From positions 1 to 64,000 of the forward strand of contig NZ_JAFBDS010000013.1 in NCBI RefSeq assembly GCF_016908375.1: a stretch of 64,000 nt of DNA, in the 5' to 3' direction. How positions within the stretch are numbered: position 1 is the stretch's first letter; the number at the start of each line of letters is the position of its first letter. Source of the DNA: Amphibacillus cookii (lineage in GTDB: Bacteria; Bacillota; Bacilli; Bacillales; Amphibacillaceae). The notes beneath the pieces are model-generated. The model saw only the letters and a program-made list of their open reading frames with translations, did no database searches and was not told the DNA's origin. Of this stretch, positions 8,944-18,830 are shown in pieces. Made by a program: the position numbers and the translations under genes.

Positions 8944-9744
8944 GTGCAACATATGCTAGGAGATGAATGGACGATTGAATCAGCTGGTGGTTCTACTGGC
9001 GAAGCTTATTACGCTCAATCAGAACATAAACGGTTATTTTTAAAACGGAATTCTTCGCCATTCTTAGCTGTGCTATCTGCACAAGGCATTGTACCTAAGT
9101 TAGTCTGGACTAAAAGGTTAGAAAACGGTGATGTTATTACGGCGCAAGAGTGGTTGGATGGTAAGGAATTAAATCCCGAAGTTATTCAACACCCTAAAGT
9201 TGCTGAACTATTGGGACGTATCCACCATTCAGCAGAGTTGCTAGATATGTTAACCCGGATGGGGAAAAACCCGCTTAACCCTGTTATGCTGTTTCAAGAT
9301 TTAAAGCAGATGATTCAATATAAATATAAACATATATATCCAACAGTTATTCACCAAAGTTTGCAGTTTATGGAGAAACATTTAGTTTCTGTCACTGGCA
9401 TTAAGCCCGTTGTTTGTCATTGTGATCTTAATCATAACAATTGGTTAATAACAGATGAAGGAAAGTTGTACTTAATTGATTGGGATAATGCCGAAATAGG
9501 TGATCCTGCCATTGATTTAGGCATGCTATTCAATCATTATATTCCTGAAGCTGAGTGGGAGAATTGGTTAGCGAATTATGGTTTGACAAGTACAGATTCA
9601 CTTTATTTAAGGATGCATTGGTACATGTTATACGAACTGATGATTGACTTGTATCATTTAAATCCAATGAAGCCAGTAGAAGAGAAGTTAAAAAAATTGA
9701 AAAACACACTTCAACGTGCTAACCAATTTTGTCATATGAAATGA
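8944..9744 (+). CDS. ytmP: Phosphotransferase (aminoglycoside/choline kinase fold), YtmP
   Basis: A 266-residue kinase-like protein. The catalytic loop VCHCDLNHNNWL and the metal-binding IDWDNAEIGDPAIDLG of the APH/choline kinase family are intact. The natural substrate of YtmP is not known; sugars, thiamine or choline are possible from the fold. The GTG at 8944 is chosen as start because AAGGGGG lies about 8 nt upstream, whereas the ATG at 8920 has no site. It is 19 nt upstream of trmB, the same pairing as B. subtilis ytmP-ytmQ. Confidence 0.75.
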   Translation: MQHMLGDEWTIESAGGSTGEAYYAQSEHKRLFLKRNSSPFLAVLSAQGIVPKLVWTKRLENGDVITAQEWLDGKELNPEVIQHPKVAELLGRIHHSAELLDMLTRMGKNPLNPVMLFQDLKQMIQYKYKHIYPTVIHQSLQFMEKHLVSVTGIKPVVCHCDLNHNNWLITDEGKLYLIDWDNAEIGDPAIDLGMLFNHYIPEAEWENWLANYGLTSTDSLYLRMHWYMLYELMIDLYHLNPMKPVEEKLKKLKNTLQRANQFCHMK

Positions 9745-9763
9745 ACATGAAGGAGTAATGAAT

Positions 9764-10408
9764 GTGCGCGCAAGACATAAGCCATGGGCAGATGATTATT
9801 TAAAAGAACAAACGTCTTATGTTGAATTAAACCCTACGTTGCATAAGGGTAAATGGCAGTCAAGGTTTAATGGAAATCAACCGATTCATTTAGAAATTGG
9901 TGCTGGAAAGGGTCAGTTTATTACGGGGATGGCAAAACAATCCCCTAACGTTAACTTTATTGCTATTGAAGTCGTGAAAAGTATTATAGTCAGTGCTGTT
10001 CAAAAAGTCGTTGAACAAGAATCTGACAATATTAAATTGATTAACTTTGATGCAAAAGATTTACGTGATATTTTTTCTGAAGATGAAGTAGACTGTATTT
10101 ATTTAAATTTTTCTGATCCATGGCCAAAGAATAAACATGAGAAGAGACGTTTAACGTATGCTGCATTTTTAGAACAGTATCAACATGTTTTAAAACCTGG
10201 TGGCGAATTGGTTTTAAAGACCGATAATAAAGGGTTGTTTGAATATAGTTTGGTTAGTTTTTCTAAATTTGGTTTAATTTTAAAAGAAGTAACGTTAGAC
10301 CTTCATGCACTTAATGAGCCGACAAATATCATGACAGAATATGAAGAGAAATTTGCAGCAAAGGGGCAACCGATTTATCGTTGCCGAGTAAAATTTCCTA
10401 ATGAATAA
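9764..10408 (+). CDS. trmB: tRNA (guanine-46-N7)-methyltransferase
   Basis: A 214-residue SAM-dependent methyltransferase that makes m7G46 in tRNA. The N-terminus MRARHKPWADDYL is characteristic, the SAM motif EIGAGKGQF lies at residues 44-52, and the TrmB signature NFSDPWPKNKHEKRRL is intact. The GTG at 9764 is chosen because AGGAG is 8 nt upstream; the ATG at 9758 is only 2 nt from the site. The stop codon lies inside the stem of the following terminator. Confidence 0.93.
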   Translation: MRARHKPWADDYLKEQTSYVELNPTLHKGKWQSRFNGNQPIHLEIGAGKGQFITGMAKQSPNVNFIAIEVVKSIIVSAVQKVVEQESDNIKLINFDAKDLRDIFSEDEVDCIYLNFSDPWPKNKHEKRRLTYAAFLEQYQHVLKPGGELVLKTDNKGLFEYSLVSFSKFGLILKEVTLDLHALNEPTNIMTEYEEKFAAKGQPIYRCRVKFPNE

Positions 10409-10450
10409 AGAAAAGAGGATTCGTTTGCGAATCCTCTTTTCTTTATTCAT
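10401..10450. terminator. Bidirectional terminator, 23-bp perfect stem
   Basis: The arms ATGAATAAAGAAAAGAGGATTCG-like and its exact complement (10401-10423 and 10428-10450) surround the loop TTTG. The stem includes the trmB stop and serves both trmB and the convergent PepSY gene. Confidence 0.85.
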
Positions 10451-10461
10451 TAATGATTGGG

Positions 10462-10782
10462 TTATAGAACATTACTGGTTTGTTCAGTAGAAATAATAGA
10501 GCCTGTGTTTGCATCAACGTAAAATTCATATTGGATGTTATGATCATTAATGGTTCGCGTGATGCCCCCGCGATATACTTTATATGTTAAACCGTGTAAG
10601 TCCATATCTTCGGTTTTCATGTATATCCAAGAACCGCTAACTGCCCCTTGTTTTTTGAACTGTTCTTTAGCGTGTTTTAACGCTTGTTCAGGTCGAATCG
10701 GCATTTGCTCTAGTTGTGATTTAATGGTATAACCCAACGCAACACCTATCCCTAGAACAGCTAATGTCTTCTTCAAACGCAT
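10462..10782 (-). CDS. Small PepSY-domain protein, YtzB-like
   Basis: A 106-residue protein with an N-terminal hydrophobic segment (LAVLGIGVALGYTI) and a PepSY-like domain ending YEFYVDANTGSIISTEQ. PepSY domains are thought to bind or inhibit peptidases; the actual role of YtzB-type proteins is unknown. The start ATG has GGGGTGAG upstream. The 295 nt between its start and the next gene are AT-rich with no recognisable RNA gene. Confidence 0.65.
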   Translation of the reverse strand: MRLKKTLAVLGIGVALGYTIKSQLEQMPIRPEQALKHAKEQFKKQGAVSGSWIYMKTEDMDLHGLTYKVYRGGITRTINDHNIQYEFYVDANTGSIISTEQTSNVL

Positions 10783-11077
10783 TTATCTCACCCCAATTTT
10801 TTATATTATGGCTAGTATACCTTATTTTATATAAATTAGAAAATAGTATCAACCTATTCTCAGTTCTCTTCTATAGAATAATGAGGTTATAGGTGATCTG
10901 ATAGGCTTTATTTTTTCTATTGATTCACTAACACACATAGTGAATTTTTCAAATGTTCTTTTGTGGTAATCATACGTCGTCGAATATTGATCTGAATCAT
11001 TTTATTCTGCTGTTCTATATAGATGTGCTAGATTCATAAGCTATAAAGGAAAGTACGATGAAATAGGTGGGATTTTA

Positions 11078-12085
11078 ATGTTGAATAAATTAAGAGGGGC
11101 CGTTATAGACTTTACAGGCCTATTTTTGTTTGGATTAGCGATGTGTTTATTTTCATATAAAGAGACAATCCAGCTCATGTTTCAATTACCCGCATCAATT
11201 TACAAAATGAATACTATTTTCTTTAGCATTTTAATCGAGGCATTCCCCTTTGTTTTGCTAGGTGTCATTATTTCAGGCTTGATTCAAATATTTATTACAG
11301 AAGATCATATTAAACGATGGATTCCTAAGAATAAATATTTGGCGATAACGATGGGGTGCTTACTAGGTGCAGTATTTCCAGGTTGTGAATGTGGAATTGT
11401 TCCTATTATTCGCCGCTTATTAAATAAGGGTGTCCCAATTTATGCTGCGACAGGATTTATGTTGACTGGACCACTCATTAACCCTTTAGTTATAATCTCT
11501 ACTTACATTGCGTTTGGTAATGACTTAAAGATCGCGTTCTTACGGATGGGCCTGGGTTTTATAATTGCCCTGATTATAGCAATAGTAATGAGTTTATCTA
11601 TTAAAATGAAGCCATTAAGATCTTCAACTCATAAGAAAATCAAACGTGACCATCATGACTTTAAAGCTTCATTATTAACTAAGATAAGTGGTGCAATGAT
11701 TCATGCAACAGATGAGTTTTTTTATATGGTTAAATATTTAATTTTAGGCATTTTATTTGCCGCCTTTGTACAAACTTATATTTCTTATGAAACCCTATTT
11801 TCTCTTGGTGAAGGTGAAGCTGTCGCCACGGGTCTAATGATGGTATTGGCTTATTTGTTATCTGTATGTTCAGAAGCGGATGCATTTATTGCCGCTTCAT
11901 TTAGCAATCTATTTCCTATCTCAGCCTTATTAGGCTTTTTAATTTATGGACCGATGATTGATTTGAAAAATACGCTAATGTTACTAAGTGTATTTAAGAC
12001 CAAATTTGTTGCTGTCTTTTTTGTTGTGGTAACCGTTATTGTTTTTAGTGTCGTTTTACTGTTTCAAGGTTTTTATCACAGATAA
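11078..12085 (+). CDS. Permease of the YraQ/DUF318 family (YcgR-like)
   Basis: A 335-residue membrane protein with about eight to ten helices. The conserved motif GCECGIVPIIRRLL followed by ATGFMLTGPLINP, and the second half motif SVCSEADAFIAASF, identify the DUF318 family. Some members (ArsP) export organoarsenicals; in Bacillus the protein is paired with a YcgQ partner, encoded next here. The transported substrate is unknown. The last codons and the stop (CACAGATAA) lie inside repeat copy C, so the C-terminus has apparently been rebuilt by the repeat insertion. Confidence 0.8.
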   Translation: MLNKLRGAVIDFTGLFLFGLAMCLFSYKETIQLMFQLPASIYKMNTIFFSILIEAFPFVLLGVIISGLIQIFITEDHIKRWIPKNKYLAITMGCLLGAVFPGCECGIVPIIRRLLNKGVPIYAATGFMLTGPLINPLVIISTYIAFGNDLKIAFLRMGLGFIIALIIAIVMSLSIKMKPLRSSTHKKIKRDHHDFKASLLTKISGAMIHATDEFFYMVKYLILGILFAAFVQTYISYETLFSLGEGEAVATGLMMVLAYLLSVCSEADAFIAASFSNLFPISALLGFLIYGPMIDLKNTLMLLSVFKTKFVAVFFVVVTVIVFSVVLLFQGFYHR

Positions 12086-12200
12086 CCGTCCGTAAACCGC
12101 CCGCCTCAACATACAGAGCAGTGGTCAAGCTAATTATCCGATCGGTAGCGGACGTTAATGTCCTGATTCACTCAACTATCAATTAGAGGGAGGTTATCAT
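12077..12200 (+). repeat. Intergenic hairpin repeat, partial copy C
   Basis: The left end ATCACAGATAACCGTCCGTA overlaps the upstream stop codon. The middle CCTGATTCACTCAACTATCA continues into TTAGAGGGAGGTTATCATATG, which aligns with the repeat segment CAGTGGGTGGGTAAGATCGT of other copies but here provides the Shine-Dalgarno sequence of the next gene. The hairpin modules and right end are absent. Confidence 0.8.
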
Positions 12201-13103
12201 ATGAGATTTTCTTTTATACATGCTTTTCGGGCAATGATTTTGTTGCTATTTGTTTTGCTAGTGGGAGACTTATATTATAGTGGTGAACTATTTATGTTGA
12301 TTAATCCAGATTATCAAAACCTAAATGGATTAGCGGTTTTTATACTTATTATACTCTTCCTTGTGCAGTTACAAAGGGTTTGGTTTCAAAGCGAAGTTTG
12401 CGGTCATGCTTGTGAACATGATCATGCGCATGATCAAGGGACCTTTAATATCAAGACGTGCCTGGCTTACTTGATCATTGTTTTTCCGATTTTTACGGGC
12501 TTTATTTTACCTTTCACTACCTTGGATGCATCAACTGCTGCAAATCGAGGGGTAATGTTATCATTAACAAGTCATGCTTTAAGTGCACAAAATGCAGAAC
12601 CATTCTACTATCCAAATGCAACCATGGACGACAATCACCAATACGACACACCAGAAGATATAAATCTATACAGTAATATGGTAACAAAAGATGAATATGA
12701 AAATGCATTAGCTCAGTTAGTTGAACAAGATCCAATTATTATGACAGACCAAGACTATTCTATCTATTATGAAGCAATCAATAAAGACATGGAGAACTTT
12801 TCCGGTAAAAAGATAACACTGAATGGCTTTGTGTATAAAAACCCATCCCTTGATTACAATCAAGTAGTTATAGGAAGGTTCTTAATTACGCATTGTATAG
12901 CGGATGCAAGTTATATTGGATTTCTAGCTGAGCTTAACCAAGCACCTCAATGGTCAGAGGATGCATGGGTGGCAGTCACAGGAGTAATTAAAATAACAGA
13001 GTATGAAGGTGTGAAATTACCAATGATACAGGTGGAAGAGTGGGAGGTTATCAATGAACCAGATCAGCCTTATCTGTACCCTATGCATATTACCATTCGC
13101 TAA
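12201..13103 (+). CDS. YcgQ-like permease partner (TIGR03943/DUF1980 family)
   Basis: A 300-residue protein with about three N-terminal membrane segments, a histidine-rich loop CGHACEHDHAHDQ near residues 74-86 that could bind metal, and a C-terminal soluble domain with the conserved RFLITHCIADA motif. The family is always found beside YraQ/YcgR-type permeases and presumably forms a complex with them. The ribosome binding site GGGAGG comes from repeat copy C. A metal-related role is suggested only by the His cluster. Confidence 0.78.
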   Translation: MRFSFIHAFRAMILLLFVLLVGDLYYSGELFMLINPDYQNLNGLAVFILIILFLVQLQRVWFQSEVCGHACEHDHAHDQGTFNIKTCLAYLIIVFPIFTGFILPFTTLDASTAANRGVMLSLTSHALSAQNAEPFYYPNATMDDNHQYDTPEDINLYSNMVTKDEYENALAQLVEQDPIIMTDQDYSIYYEAINKDMENFSGKKITLNGFVYKNPSLDYNQVVIGRFLITHCIADASYIGFLAELNQAPQWSEDAWVAVTGVIKITEYEGVKLPMIQVEEWEVINEPDQPYLYPMHITIR

Positions 13104-13331
13104 TAACTTTGTTTGAAAAACTTTAAAAGATAAGACAAATTATGACTAACCATTTTAATAAATAGTCAAAAAGGACAGGCTAGTCTAATATAAAATGCAA
13201 ACATCAGCTGATATACGGTCATTATACGCGTTTTTTAAACTACACATAGCATTCATGTATCAGTAACTGGAAATAAACGCATATCTTCGATACAATAATA
13301 ATATTGGATTAATGAATGGAGGTTTTACATA

Positions 13332-14399
13332 ATGAATCAAGAAACCAAATCAATGTTTAAGACATTGACAGAATTGCAGGGTGCACCAGGAAATGAACAT
13401 TTAGTGCGCGAATTTATTCGTAACGAGCTAAAGAAGTACGCTGATGATGTGATTCAAGATCATCTAGGTGGTGTATTTGGTGTAAAAGATGGTGATGGAC
13501 CTAGAGTGATGGTAGCAGGCCATATGGATGAAGTTGGATTTATGGTTACTCAAATCACTAAAAATGGGATGTTGCGATTTCAACCATTAGGTGGATGGTG
13601 GAACCAGGTGATGCTTGCACAACGTGTGCAAATTATGACTGATCATGGACCTGTTATTGGTGTGATCGGTTCAATACCACCGCATAATTTAACGGCAGAG
13701 CAACGCGCTAAACCGATGGAAATCAAAAATATGCTCATTGACATTGGTGCAGATGATCAAGAGGATGCAAAAGCCATCGGCATAAGACCAGGTCAAGCTA
13801 TCGTACCGGTTACACCGTTCACGCCAATGGCAAATGAGAAAAAAATCTTAGCTAAAGCATGGGATAATCGTTATGGCTGCGGACTATCTATTGAATTGTT
13901 AAAGTTATTAAAAGATGAGACATTACCTAATAAACTTTACTCCGGAGCGACTGTTCAAGAGGAAGTTGGCCTTCGTGGCGCCCAAGTTGCTGCAAATATG
14001 ATAAAACCAGACATTTTTTATGCGCTGGATGCTTCTCCAGCCAATGATATGTCAGGCGATGATAAAGAATTTGGACAATTGGGTAAAGGGGCACTGTTAC
14101 GTATATATGATCGTTCCATGATTACACACAGAGGTATGCGTGAATTTATACTTGATACAGCGGAGTCCAATAAAATACCATATCAATACTTTATTTCACA
14201 AGGCGGTACGGATGCAGGGCGTGTTCATTTAGCACATGAAGGTGTACCATCAGCAGTGGTCGGTATTGCGTCGCGTTATATTCACACACATGCTTCAATT
14301 ATTCATATTGATGATTATGCTGCTGCACGCGAGTTAATTGTAAAACTTGTCCAACAAACAGATGCTAACACTTTGGAAAAAATTCGATTAAATAGCTAA
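13332..14399 (+). CDS. M42 family metallo-aminopeptidase, YtoP type
   Basis: A 355-residue peptidase. Metal and catalytic motifs of the M42 family are in order: [43 protein letters not shown] and [10 protein letters not shown]42 enzymes are dinuclear zinc or cobalt aminopeptidases forming large cytosolic shells; glutamyl aminopeptidases belong here. The start ATG follows GGAGG. Gene position after trmB matches B. subtilis ytoP. Confidence 0.88.
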   Translation: MNQETKSMFKTLTELQGAPGNEHLVREFIRNELKKYADDVIQDHLGGVFGVKDGDGPRVMVAGHMDEVGFMVTQITKNGMLRFQPLGGWWNQVMLAQRVQIMTDHGPVIGVIGSIPPHNLTAEQRAKPMEIKNMLIDIGADDQEDAKAIGIRPGQAIVPVTPFTPMANEKKILAKAWDNRYGCGLSIELLKLLKDETLPNKLYSGATVQEEVGLRGAQVAANMIKPDIFYALDASPANDMSGDDKEFGQLGKGALLRIYDRSMITHRGMREFILDTAESNKIPYQYFISQGGTDAGRVHLAHEGVPSAVVGIASRYIHTHASIIHIDDYAAARELIVKLVQQTDANTLEKIRLNS

Positions 14400-14457
14400 T
14401 AAAATAGTTTAATTCAATTTTTCGATCACTTTAGCCAGAAGGAGTTGTACAGCATCG

Positions 14458-14964
14458 ATGGAAGTTATAGTAGGTTCTGAAAACAAGGCTAAGTTAAATG
14501 CTGTAAAGGCGGTTTTTAGTACGGAAATAGTAAAGGGGGCTCTAGCTCCCTCTAAAGTATCAGATCAGCCTTTTAGTGACGAGGAAACATTAACAGGTGC
14601 GATTAATCGAGCAAAATATGTTCAAAGTGTATCAACAGAAGCGATAGGAATAGGGCTGGAAGGCGGTGTAATGAAGCTTGATAATCAACTGTATTTATGC
14701 AATTGGGGTGCATTAATTGATCCTGATCACCGTATTTTTACGGCTAGTGGGGCTCGGATCCCCTTACCTGATATAATAGCAAAATCATTATATGACGGTA
14801 TAGAATTAGGTGTGATTATTGATGAATATGCTGATAAAGTGGGGGTAAGCCAGCAAAAGGGAGCTATCGGTATCTTAACTAATAATCAGCTATCAAGAGA
14901 GACTATGTTTATTCATATTGTCCAACAACTAAAAGGACAATGGTTATTTGCAACAAATAAATGA
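14458..14964 (+). CDS. DUF84 inosine/xanthosine triphosphatase
   Basis: A 168-residue protein of the YjjX/DUF84 family, which hydrolyses deaminated purine nucleotides such as ITP and XTP. Family motifs visible are VGSENKAKLNAVKAVF at the N-terminus, SDQPFSDEETLTGAINRAK and IGIGLEGGV. AAGGAG lies 13 nt upstream of the ATG, a longer gap than usual; no better start is in frame. Confidence 0.8.
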   Translation: MEVIVGSENKAKLNAVKAVFSTEIVKGALAPSKVSDQPFSDEETLTGAINRAKYVQSVSTEAIGIGLEGGVMKLDNQLYLCNWGALIDPDHRIFTASGARIPLPDIIAKSLYDGIELGVIIDEYADKVGVSQQKGAIGILTNNQLSRETMFIHIVQQLKGQWLFATNK

Positions 14965-15138
14965 AAATAAAACCATAAATATATCATTTACATTGCAATT
15001 GATTAAATTATTGTAATATTGCGGATCTGCTCTTGTAATTGTTTGAATTCATAGTATTATATAATATGGATTTACTACGATGGTCATTGTCATTGATTGC
15101 GATAATGATTAATCTTTAAACAGCTAGGGGAGTTTTAG

Positions 15139-15645
15139 ATGAAAAGCAAAATAATTAGACTATTTATATTTGGTTTAGTCGTTTTCATCCTTAGTGGTTG
15201 TGGTCCTTCGGAGGAAGAGACGCTAGCAACGATTGAAACAATGATCGACTCTACTTTTGATAATCAACGTTCTCAACCAAATCATGAATTTGCGTCTTTC
15301 GATATATATTTGCCAGACCAAATTTCAGTTATTGAGGAGACGGAAAGTAACTTGATTTTTACAGATCAAGATCAAACGTATATTTTGTTTTATAATACGC
15401 TAGAAGCACAAGATAGTAGATTTTTCTACCAATCAGCGAAAGCATCAGAAAATTATGCTTTGCTTGAAGCGTATGAAGATGATAATCGTTTCGGATATGT
15501 TAAAGTAGCTGAAGTTGAAGATAATTACGAATTACAGGTGGGTGTTGGTGGTGTTCGTTTAACGACACATACATCATTAGATGAAATGGATCAGGATTTA
15601 ACCAAGATGGTTACTATGGTAAATTCTATTGATTTCCACCAATAA
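15139..15645 (+). CDS. Putative lipoprotein of unknown function
   Basis: A 168-residue protein with a lipoprotein signal peptide: a basic N-terminus, hydrophobic core IFGLVVFIL and lipobox LSGC at about residues 18-21. The mature part is acidic and has no recognised domain. RBS AGGGGAG is present. A terminator follows immediately, so it is probably transcribed alone. Confidence 0.6.
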   Translation: MKSKIIRLFIFGLVVFILSGCGPSEEETLATIETMIDSTFDNQRSQPNHEFASFDIYLPDQISVIEETESNLIFTDQDQTYILFYNTLEAQDSRFFYQSAKASENYALLEAYEDDNRFGYVKVAEVEDNYELQVGVGGVRLTTHTSLDEMDQDLTKMVTMVNSIDFHQ

Positions 15646-15646
15646 T

Positions 15647-15709
15647 AAAAAACTGTCTATCCAGTTTTAAAAGTCTTAAAGCTTTTAGAGATGTGATAGG
15701 CAGTTTTTA
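15647..15709 (+). terminator. Terminator of the lipoprotein gene
   Basis: AAAAACTGTCTATC pairs with GATAGGCAGTTTTT; an inner stem TAAAAG/CTTTTA extends the structure. Confidence 0.75.
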
Positions 15710-15839
15710 TTATAATTTTTTGTTTAGAGCAGATTTACTTTAGGAAACAGGTTCTTCATCATTAATTCTCAACTACTGTCTTGTCACATGTAAAAACATA
15801 AGGTAAGATAAATAGGAAACAAAAAAGGGGGAGTATGTG

Positions 15840-16880
15840 ATGAGAGATTTTTTAAAAAGAAAAGATATTCAGTTATCACCACAAGTCTATCTAATTAAAG
15901 CGCTAAGTTACATGGCGCTTGGACTATTTTCATCTTTAATTATCGGACTTATTGTTAATACTTTAGGTGAACAAATCGCACAATCATTTGGTGACTCAAT
16001 CATCAGTGAATCTTTATTAGAAATTGGTGCATTTGCAATGGATGGCAACGTTGTAGGTGGTGCGATCGGTGTTGCCATAGCCTACAGTTTAAAGGCGCCA
16101 CCGCTTGTCTTGTTTTCATCTTTATTTGCAGGTGCATTTGGTTATAGTCTCGCCGGTCCGGTTGGTGCATATATCAGTACGTTATTTGCTACAGAGGCTG
16201 GTAAAATAATCTATAAAGAGACGAAAATAGATATAATATTAACACCTTTTCTAACCATTGTGGTAGGATATGTAGTAGGTAAATTTATTGGTCCTCCAAT
16301 TGATACCTTTATGACGGGACTTGGAGAAGTGATTAATTGGTCAACAGCACAACAACCTTTTATTATGGGAATCATTGTTGCTTTACTAATGGGTTGGGCG
16401 TTGACAGCACCTATTTCAAGTGTGGCCATTGCGCTAATGTTGTCACTAGATGGTTTAGCGGCAGGGGCAGCCGTTATTGGCTGTTCAGCCCAAATGATAG
16501 GCTTCGCTGTGGGAAGTTATCGAGAAAATGGGATCGGTGGTTTATTAGCTCAAGGTGTTGGTACATCGATGCTACAAATTGCTAATATATTAAAAAAACC
16601 ACTTATTATTATTCCGCCTTCAATAGCAGCTATTATCATGGCACCTGTGGGCACCGTATGGTTTAGTATGATTAATAACGCTTCTGGTGCAGGTATGGGT
16701 ACTTCTGGATTAGTCGGCCAAATTATGACTTTCCAAACAATGGGTTTCACATTTAATATATTTGGTATGATTTTGATTGTGCATATTGTTGGTCCTGCTC
16801 TAATTAGCCTCATTATATCTGAATGGATGAGACATAAAGGTTGGATTCAATTTGGGGATATGAAAATCAATTATGATTAA
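15840..16880 (+). CDS. Membrane protein of the PTS EIIC_2-like family
   Basis: A 346-residue protein with about nine to ten hydrophobic segments, rich in Gly, Ala and Ile, resembling the stand-alone PTS_EIIC_2 family. No EIIA or EIIB gene is nearby, so phosphotransferase transport is uncertain and the substrate is unknown. The ATG at 15840 is preferred (GGGGGAG 5 nt upstream); a GTG directly before it is the alternative. The thioredoxin gene starts 17 nt downstream. Confidence 0.7.
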   Translation: MRDFLKRKDIQLSPQVYLIKALSYMALGLFSSLIIGLIVNTLGEQIAQSFGDSIISESLLEIGAFAMDGNVVGGAIGVAIAYSLKAPPLVLFSSLFAGAFGYSLAGPVGAYISTLFATEAGKIIYKETKIDIILTPFLTIVVGYVVGKFIGPPIDTFMTGLGEVINWSTAQQPFIMGIIVALLMGWALTAPISSVAIALMLSLDGLAAGAAVIGCSAQMIGFAVGSYRENGIGGLLAQGVGTSMLQIANILKKPLIIIPPSIAAIIMAPVGTVWFSMINNASGAGMGTSGLVGQIMTFQTMGFTFNIFGMILIVHIVGPALISLIISEWMRHKGWIQFGDMKINYD

Positions 16881-16897
16881 ACAATGGGGGTAAAATA

Positions 16898-17218
16898 ATG
16901 GAGAATTTACAAACAGAAGAACAATTTAATGAACAAATCAAGCAAGGTAAAACAGTGTTTTTATTTTCGGCGAATTGGTGTCCTGACTGTCGAGTAATAG
17001 AGCCTTTCTTACCTGAATTAGAAGAACAATATCATGATCTGACATTTATTTATGTTGATCGTGATCAATTTATTGATTTATGTGTAGCGAATGATATCTT
17101 TGGAATTCCTAGTTTTTTAGCTTATCACAATGGACAAGAGGTTGCTCGATTTGTTAGCAAAGATAGAAAAACGCGAGACGAGATCGAAGCTTTTTTGAAT
17201 AAAGTATCAGAGGCATAG
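16898..17218 (+). CDS. ytpP: Thioredoxin-family protein, YtpP
   Basis: A 106-residue thioredoxin-fold protein with active site WCPDC (Cys 28 and 31) and the cis-proline segment IFGIPSF. It probably reduces cytosolic disulfides. In B. subtilis, YtpP is reported to help reverse bacillithiol-mixed disulfides, which would be the expected role here. RBS GGGGG; a strong terminator follows. Confidence 0.88.
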   Translation: MENLQTEEQFNEQIKQGKTVFLFSANWCPDCRVIEPFLPELEEQYHDLTFIYVDRDQFIDLCVANDIFGIPSFLAYHNGQEVARFVSKDRKTRDEIEAFLNKVSEA

Positions 17219-17241
17219 CATAGTACACATCTGATGCTACT

Positions 17242-17275
17242 GAAAATAAAAGTACCATACGGTACTTTTATTTTC
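17242..17275 (+). terminator. Terminator of ytpP
   Basis: 15-bp perfect stem GAAAATAAAAGTACC / GGTACTTTTATTTTC with loop ATAC. Confidence 0.85.
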
Positions 17276-17340
17276 ATGTCTCGTCTAAGTCATGATACAA
17301 TAACAAACAGTACATACTAGTCCTCAAGGAGGAAGTAATA

Positions 17341-18165
17341 ATGACTTTAACGAGCTTTAAATTAAAAAAAATGCTAGACGATAAATTTAGTGGGGAACAA
17401 TGGAGGACGTCTTTTAATAGAGAAGAAGATCGCTATCGTGTCGAGTTAACGGATACTAAAAAAGGCGTTACAATTACTCTACCTAGTGTTATCGCTAAAT
17501 ATGAAAAACGTGGAAATATTGCCATAGAAGAGCTTGTTGATCATATTAAAGCTTCACTAAAAGTAATGAACAAACAACATAGCTTATTAAATAATGAAAA
17601 AAGTATTTATCCAGTTATTCGGAGTACGTCATTTCCAACTGAAACGAAATCAGGCTTGCCACTGATTTTTCATGAACACACAGCGGAAACAAGAATTTAT
17701 TATGCATTGGACTTGGGCAATACATACCAACTCATTGATGAGCAAATGCTCAATGAAGCGAACTGGGAAATGGATCATTTGCGAGAAATGGCTTTATTTA
17801 ACATGAAGTCATTATCGATTGAATTAAAAAAAGATCATGTTGCAGACAATGATTTTTATTTTGTTGCAGCTAACGATGGTTATGATGCAAGTAGAATATT
17901 GAATGAATCTTGGTTAGCGGAAATGGCTGAACATGCGCAAGGAACCTTAGCATTAGCTGTGCCCCACCAAGATACGCTAATCTTGGCTGATATTCAAAAT
18001 GATATGGGTTATGACGTTTTAGCACAAATGGCTATGCAATTTTTTGCAGAAGGACGTGTTCCTATTACAGCTTTATCTTTTATTTATGAAGATAAAAAGC
18101 TAGAGCCGATATTTATTCTTGCGAAAAAGAAACCCGTTAATAAAAATAATAAAAAGGATGATTAA
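17341..18165 (+). CDS. ytpQ: DUF1444 family protein, YtpQ
   Basis: A 274-residue cytosolic protein of the YtpQ/DUF1444 family. Length and the opening pattern (a basic segment, [19 protein letters not shown], then IAKYEKRG) match. Function is unknown. AAGGAGG is 8 nt before the ATG. It ends 1 nt before the ytpR gene, so the two are coupled, as in B. subtilis. Confidence 0.78.
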   Translation: MTLTSFKLKKMLDDKFSGEQWRTSFNREEDRYRVELTDTKKGVTITLPSVIAKYEKRGNIAIEELVDHIKASLKVMNKQHSLLNNEKSIYPVIRSTSFPTETKSGLPLIFHEHTAETRIYYALDLGNTYQLIDEQMLNEANWEMDHLREMALFNMKSLSIELKKDHVADNDFYFVAANDGYDASRILNESWLAEMAEHAQGTLALAVPHQDTLILADIQNDMGYDVLAQMAMQFFAEGRVPITALSFIYEDKKLEPIFILAKKKPVNKNNKKDD

Positions 18166-18166
18166 T

Positions 18167-18769
18167 ATGGAAATTTTTTTAAATAAAAAGGGGATTGGTG
18201 ATGTGTTAGTTATACCCTTCAAACAAGGTGATCGTTATCAGGTAGCTTATCAGCGCTATGGTGATGTAACAGAAATATATAATCAGGAAACAAAACAAGT
18301 GCTAGGCTACAATCTTTTTAACGCCTCAACTTATATCGACTTAGAAGATGGACAGCACTCACTTAACCAATCACTACTTGATGAAATCAATAAAGCATTC
18401 GCAAATAACAATGTACCCAATCCATTAGACGTCGATCTGTCCTCTAAATTTGTCGTGGGTTTTGTAAAAGAAAAGCAAAAGCATGAAAATGCGGACAAAT
18501 TAAATGTGTGTCAAGTTGATATCGGTGAAGAAGTTGTACAAATTGTTTGTGGTGCACCTAACGTCGAAGCTGGACAACATGTTGTTGTTGCAAAAGTGGG
18601 GGCAATTATGCCCAGTGGTATGGAAATTAAAGAAGCAAATCTAAGAGGTGTTGATTCATTTGGTATGATTTGTTCACAACAAGAGTTAGGATTACCAAAT
18701 GCTCCAAAAGAAAAAGGGATATATGTATTAGAAGGAAACGAAGAACCAGGGACAGCTTTTCAGTTTTAA
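18167..18769 (+). CDS. ytpR: YtpR-like tRNA-binding domain protein
   Basis: A 200-residue protein. The second half is an EMAP/PheT-N type tRNA-binding OB fold: [33 protein letters not shown], then [16 protein letters not shown], all typical. The function beyond tRNA binding is unknown. The ATG at 18167 has AAAGGA 8 nt upstream; a reading from 18119 would lie inside ytpQ. A terminator follows at 18781. Confidence 0.85.
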   Translation: MEIFLNKKGIGDVLVIPFKQGDRYQVAYQRYGDVTEIYNQETKQVLGYNLFNASTYIDLEDGQHSLNQSLLDEINKAFANNNVPNPLDVDLSSKFVVGFVKEKQKHENADKLNVCQVDIGEEVVQIVCGAPNVEAGQHVVVAKVGAIMPSGMEIKEANLRGVDSFGMICSQQELGLPNAPKEKGIYVLEGNEEPGTAFQF

Positions 18770-18780
18770 AACAGTAGAAG

Positions 18781-18815
18781 AATGCGTAGAAGAGTTTTCT
18801 CTTTTGCGCATTTTT
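18781..18815 (+). terminator. Terminator of ytpQR
   Basis: AATGCG...AAGAG pairs with CTCTT...GCGCATT and is followed by T5. Repeat copy D starts about 15 nt later, outside this transcript unless there is read-through. Confidence 0.65.
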
Positions 18816-18830
18816 AACACGCAATGAAAG

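Noticed and set aside
10950-10990. Zur box before the YraQ/YcgQ genes
   Set aside because: GGTAATCATACG shares a few bases with the Zur half-site, but the second half does not match the consensus.
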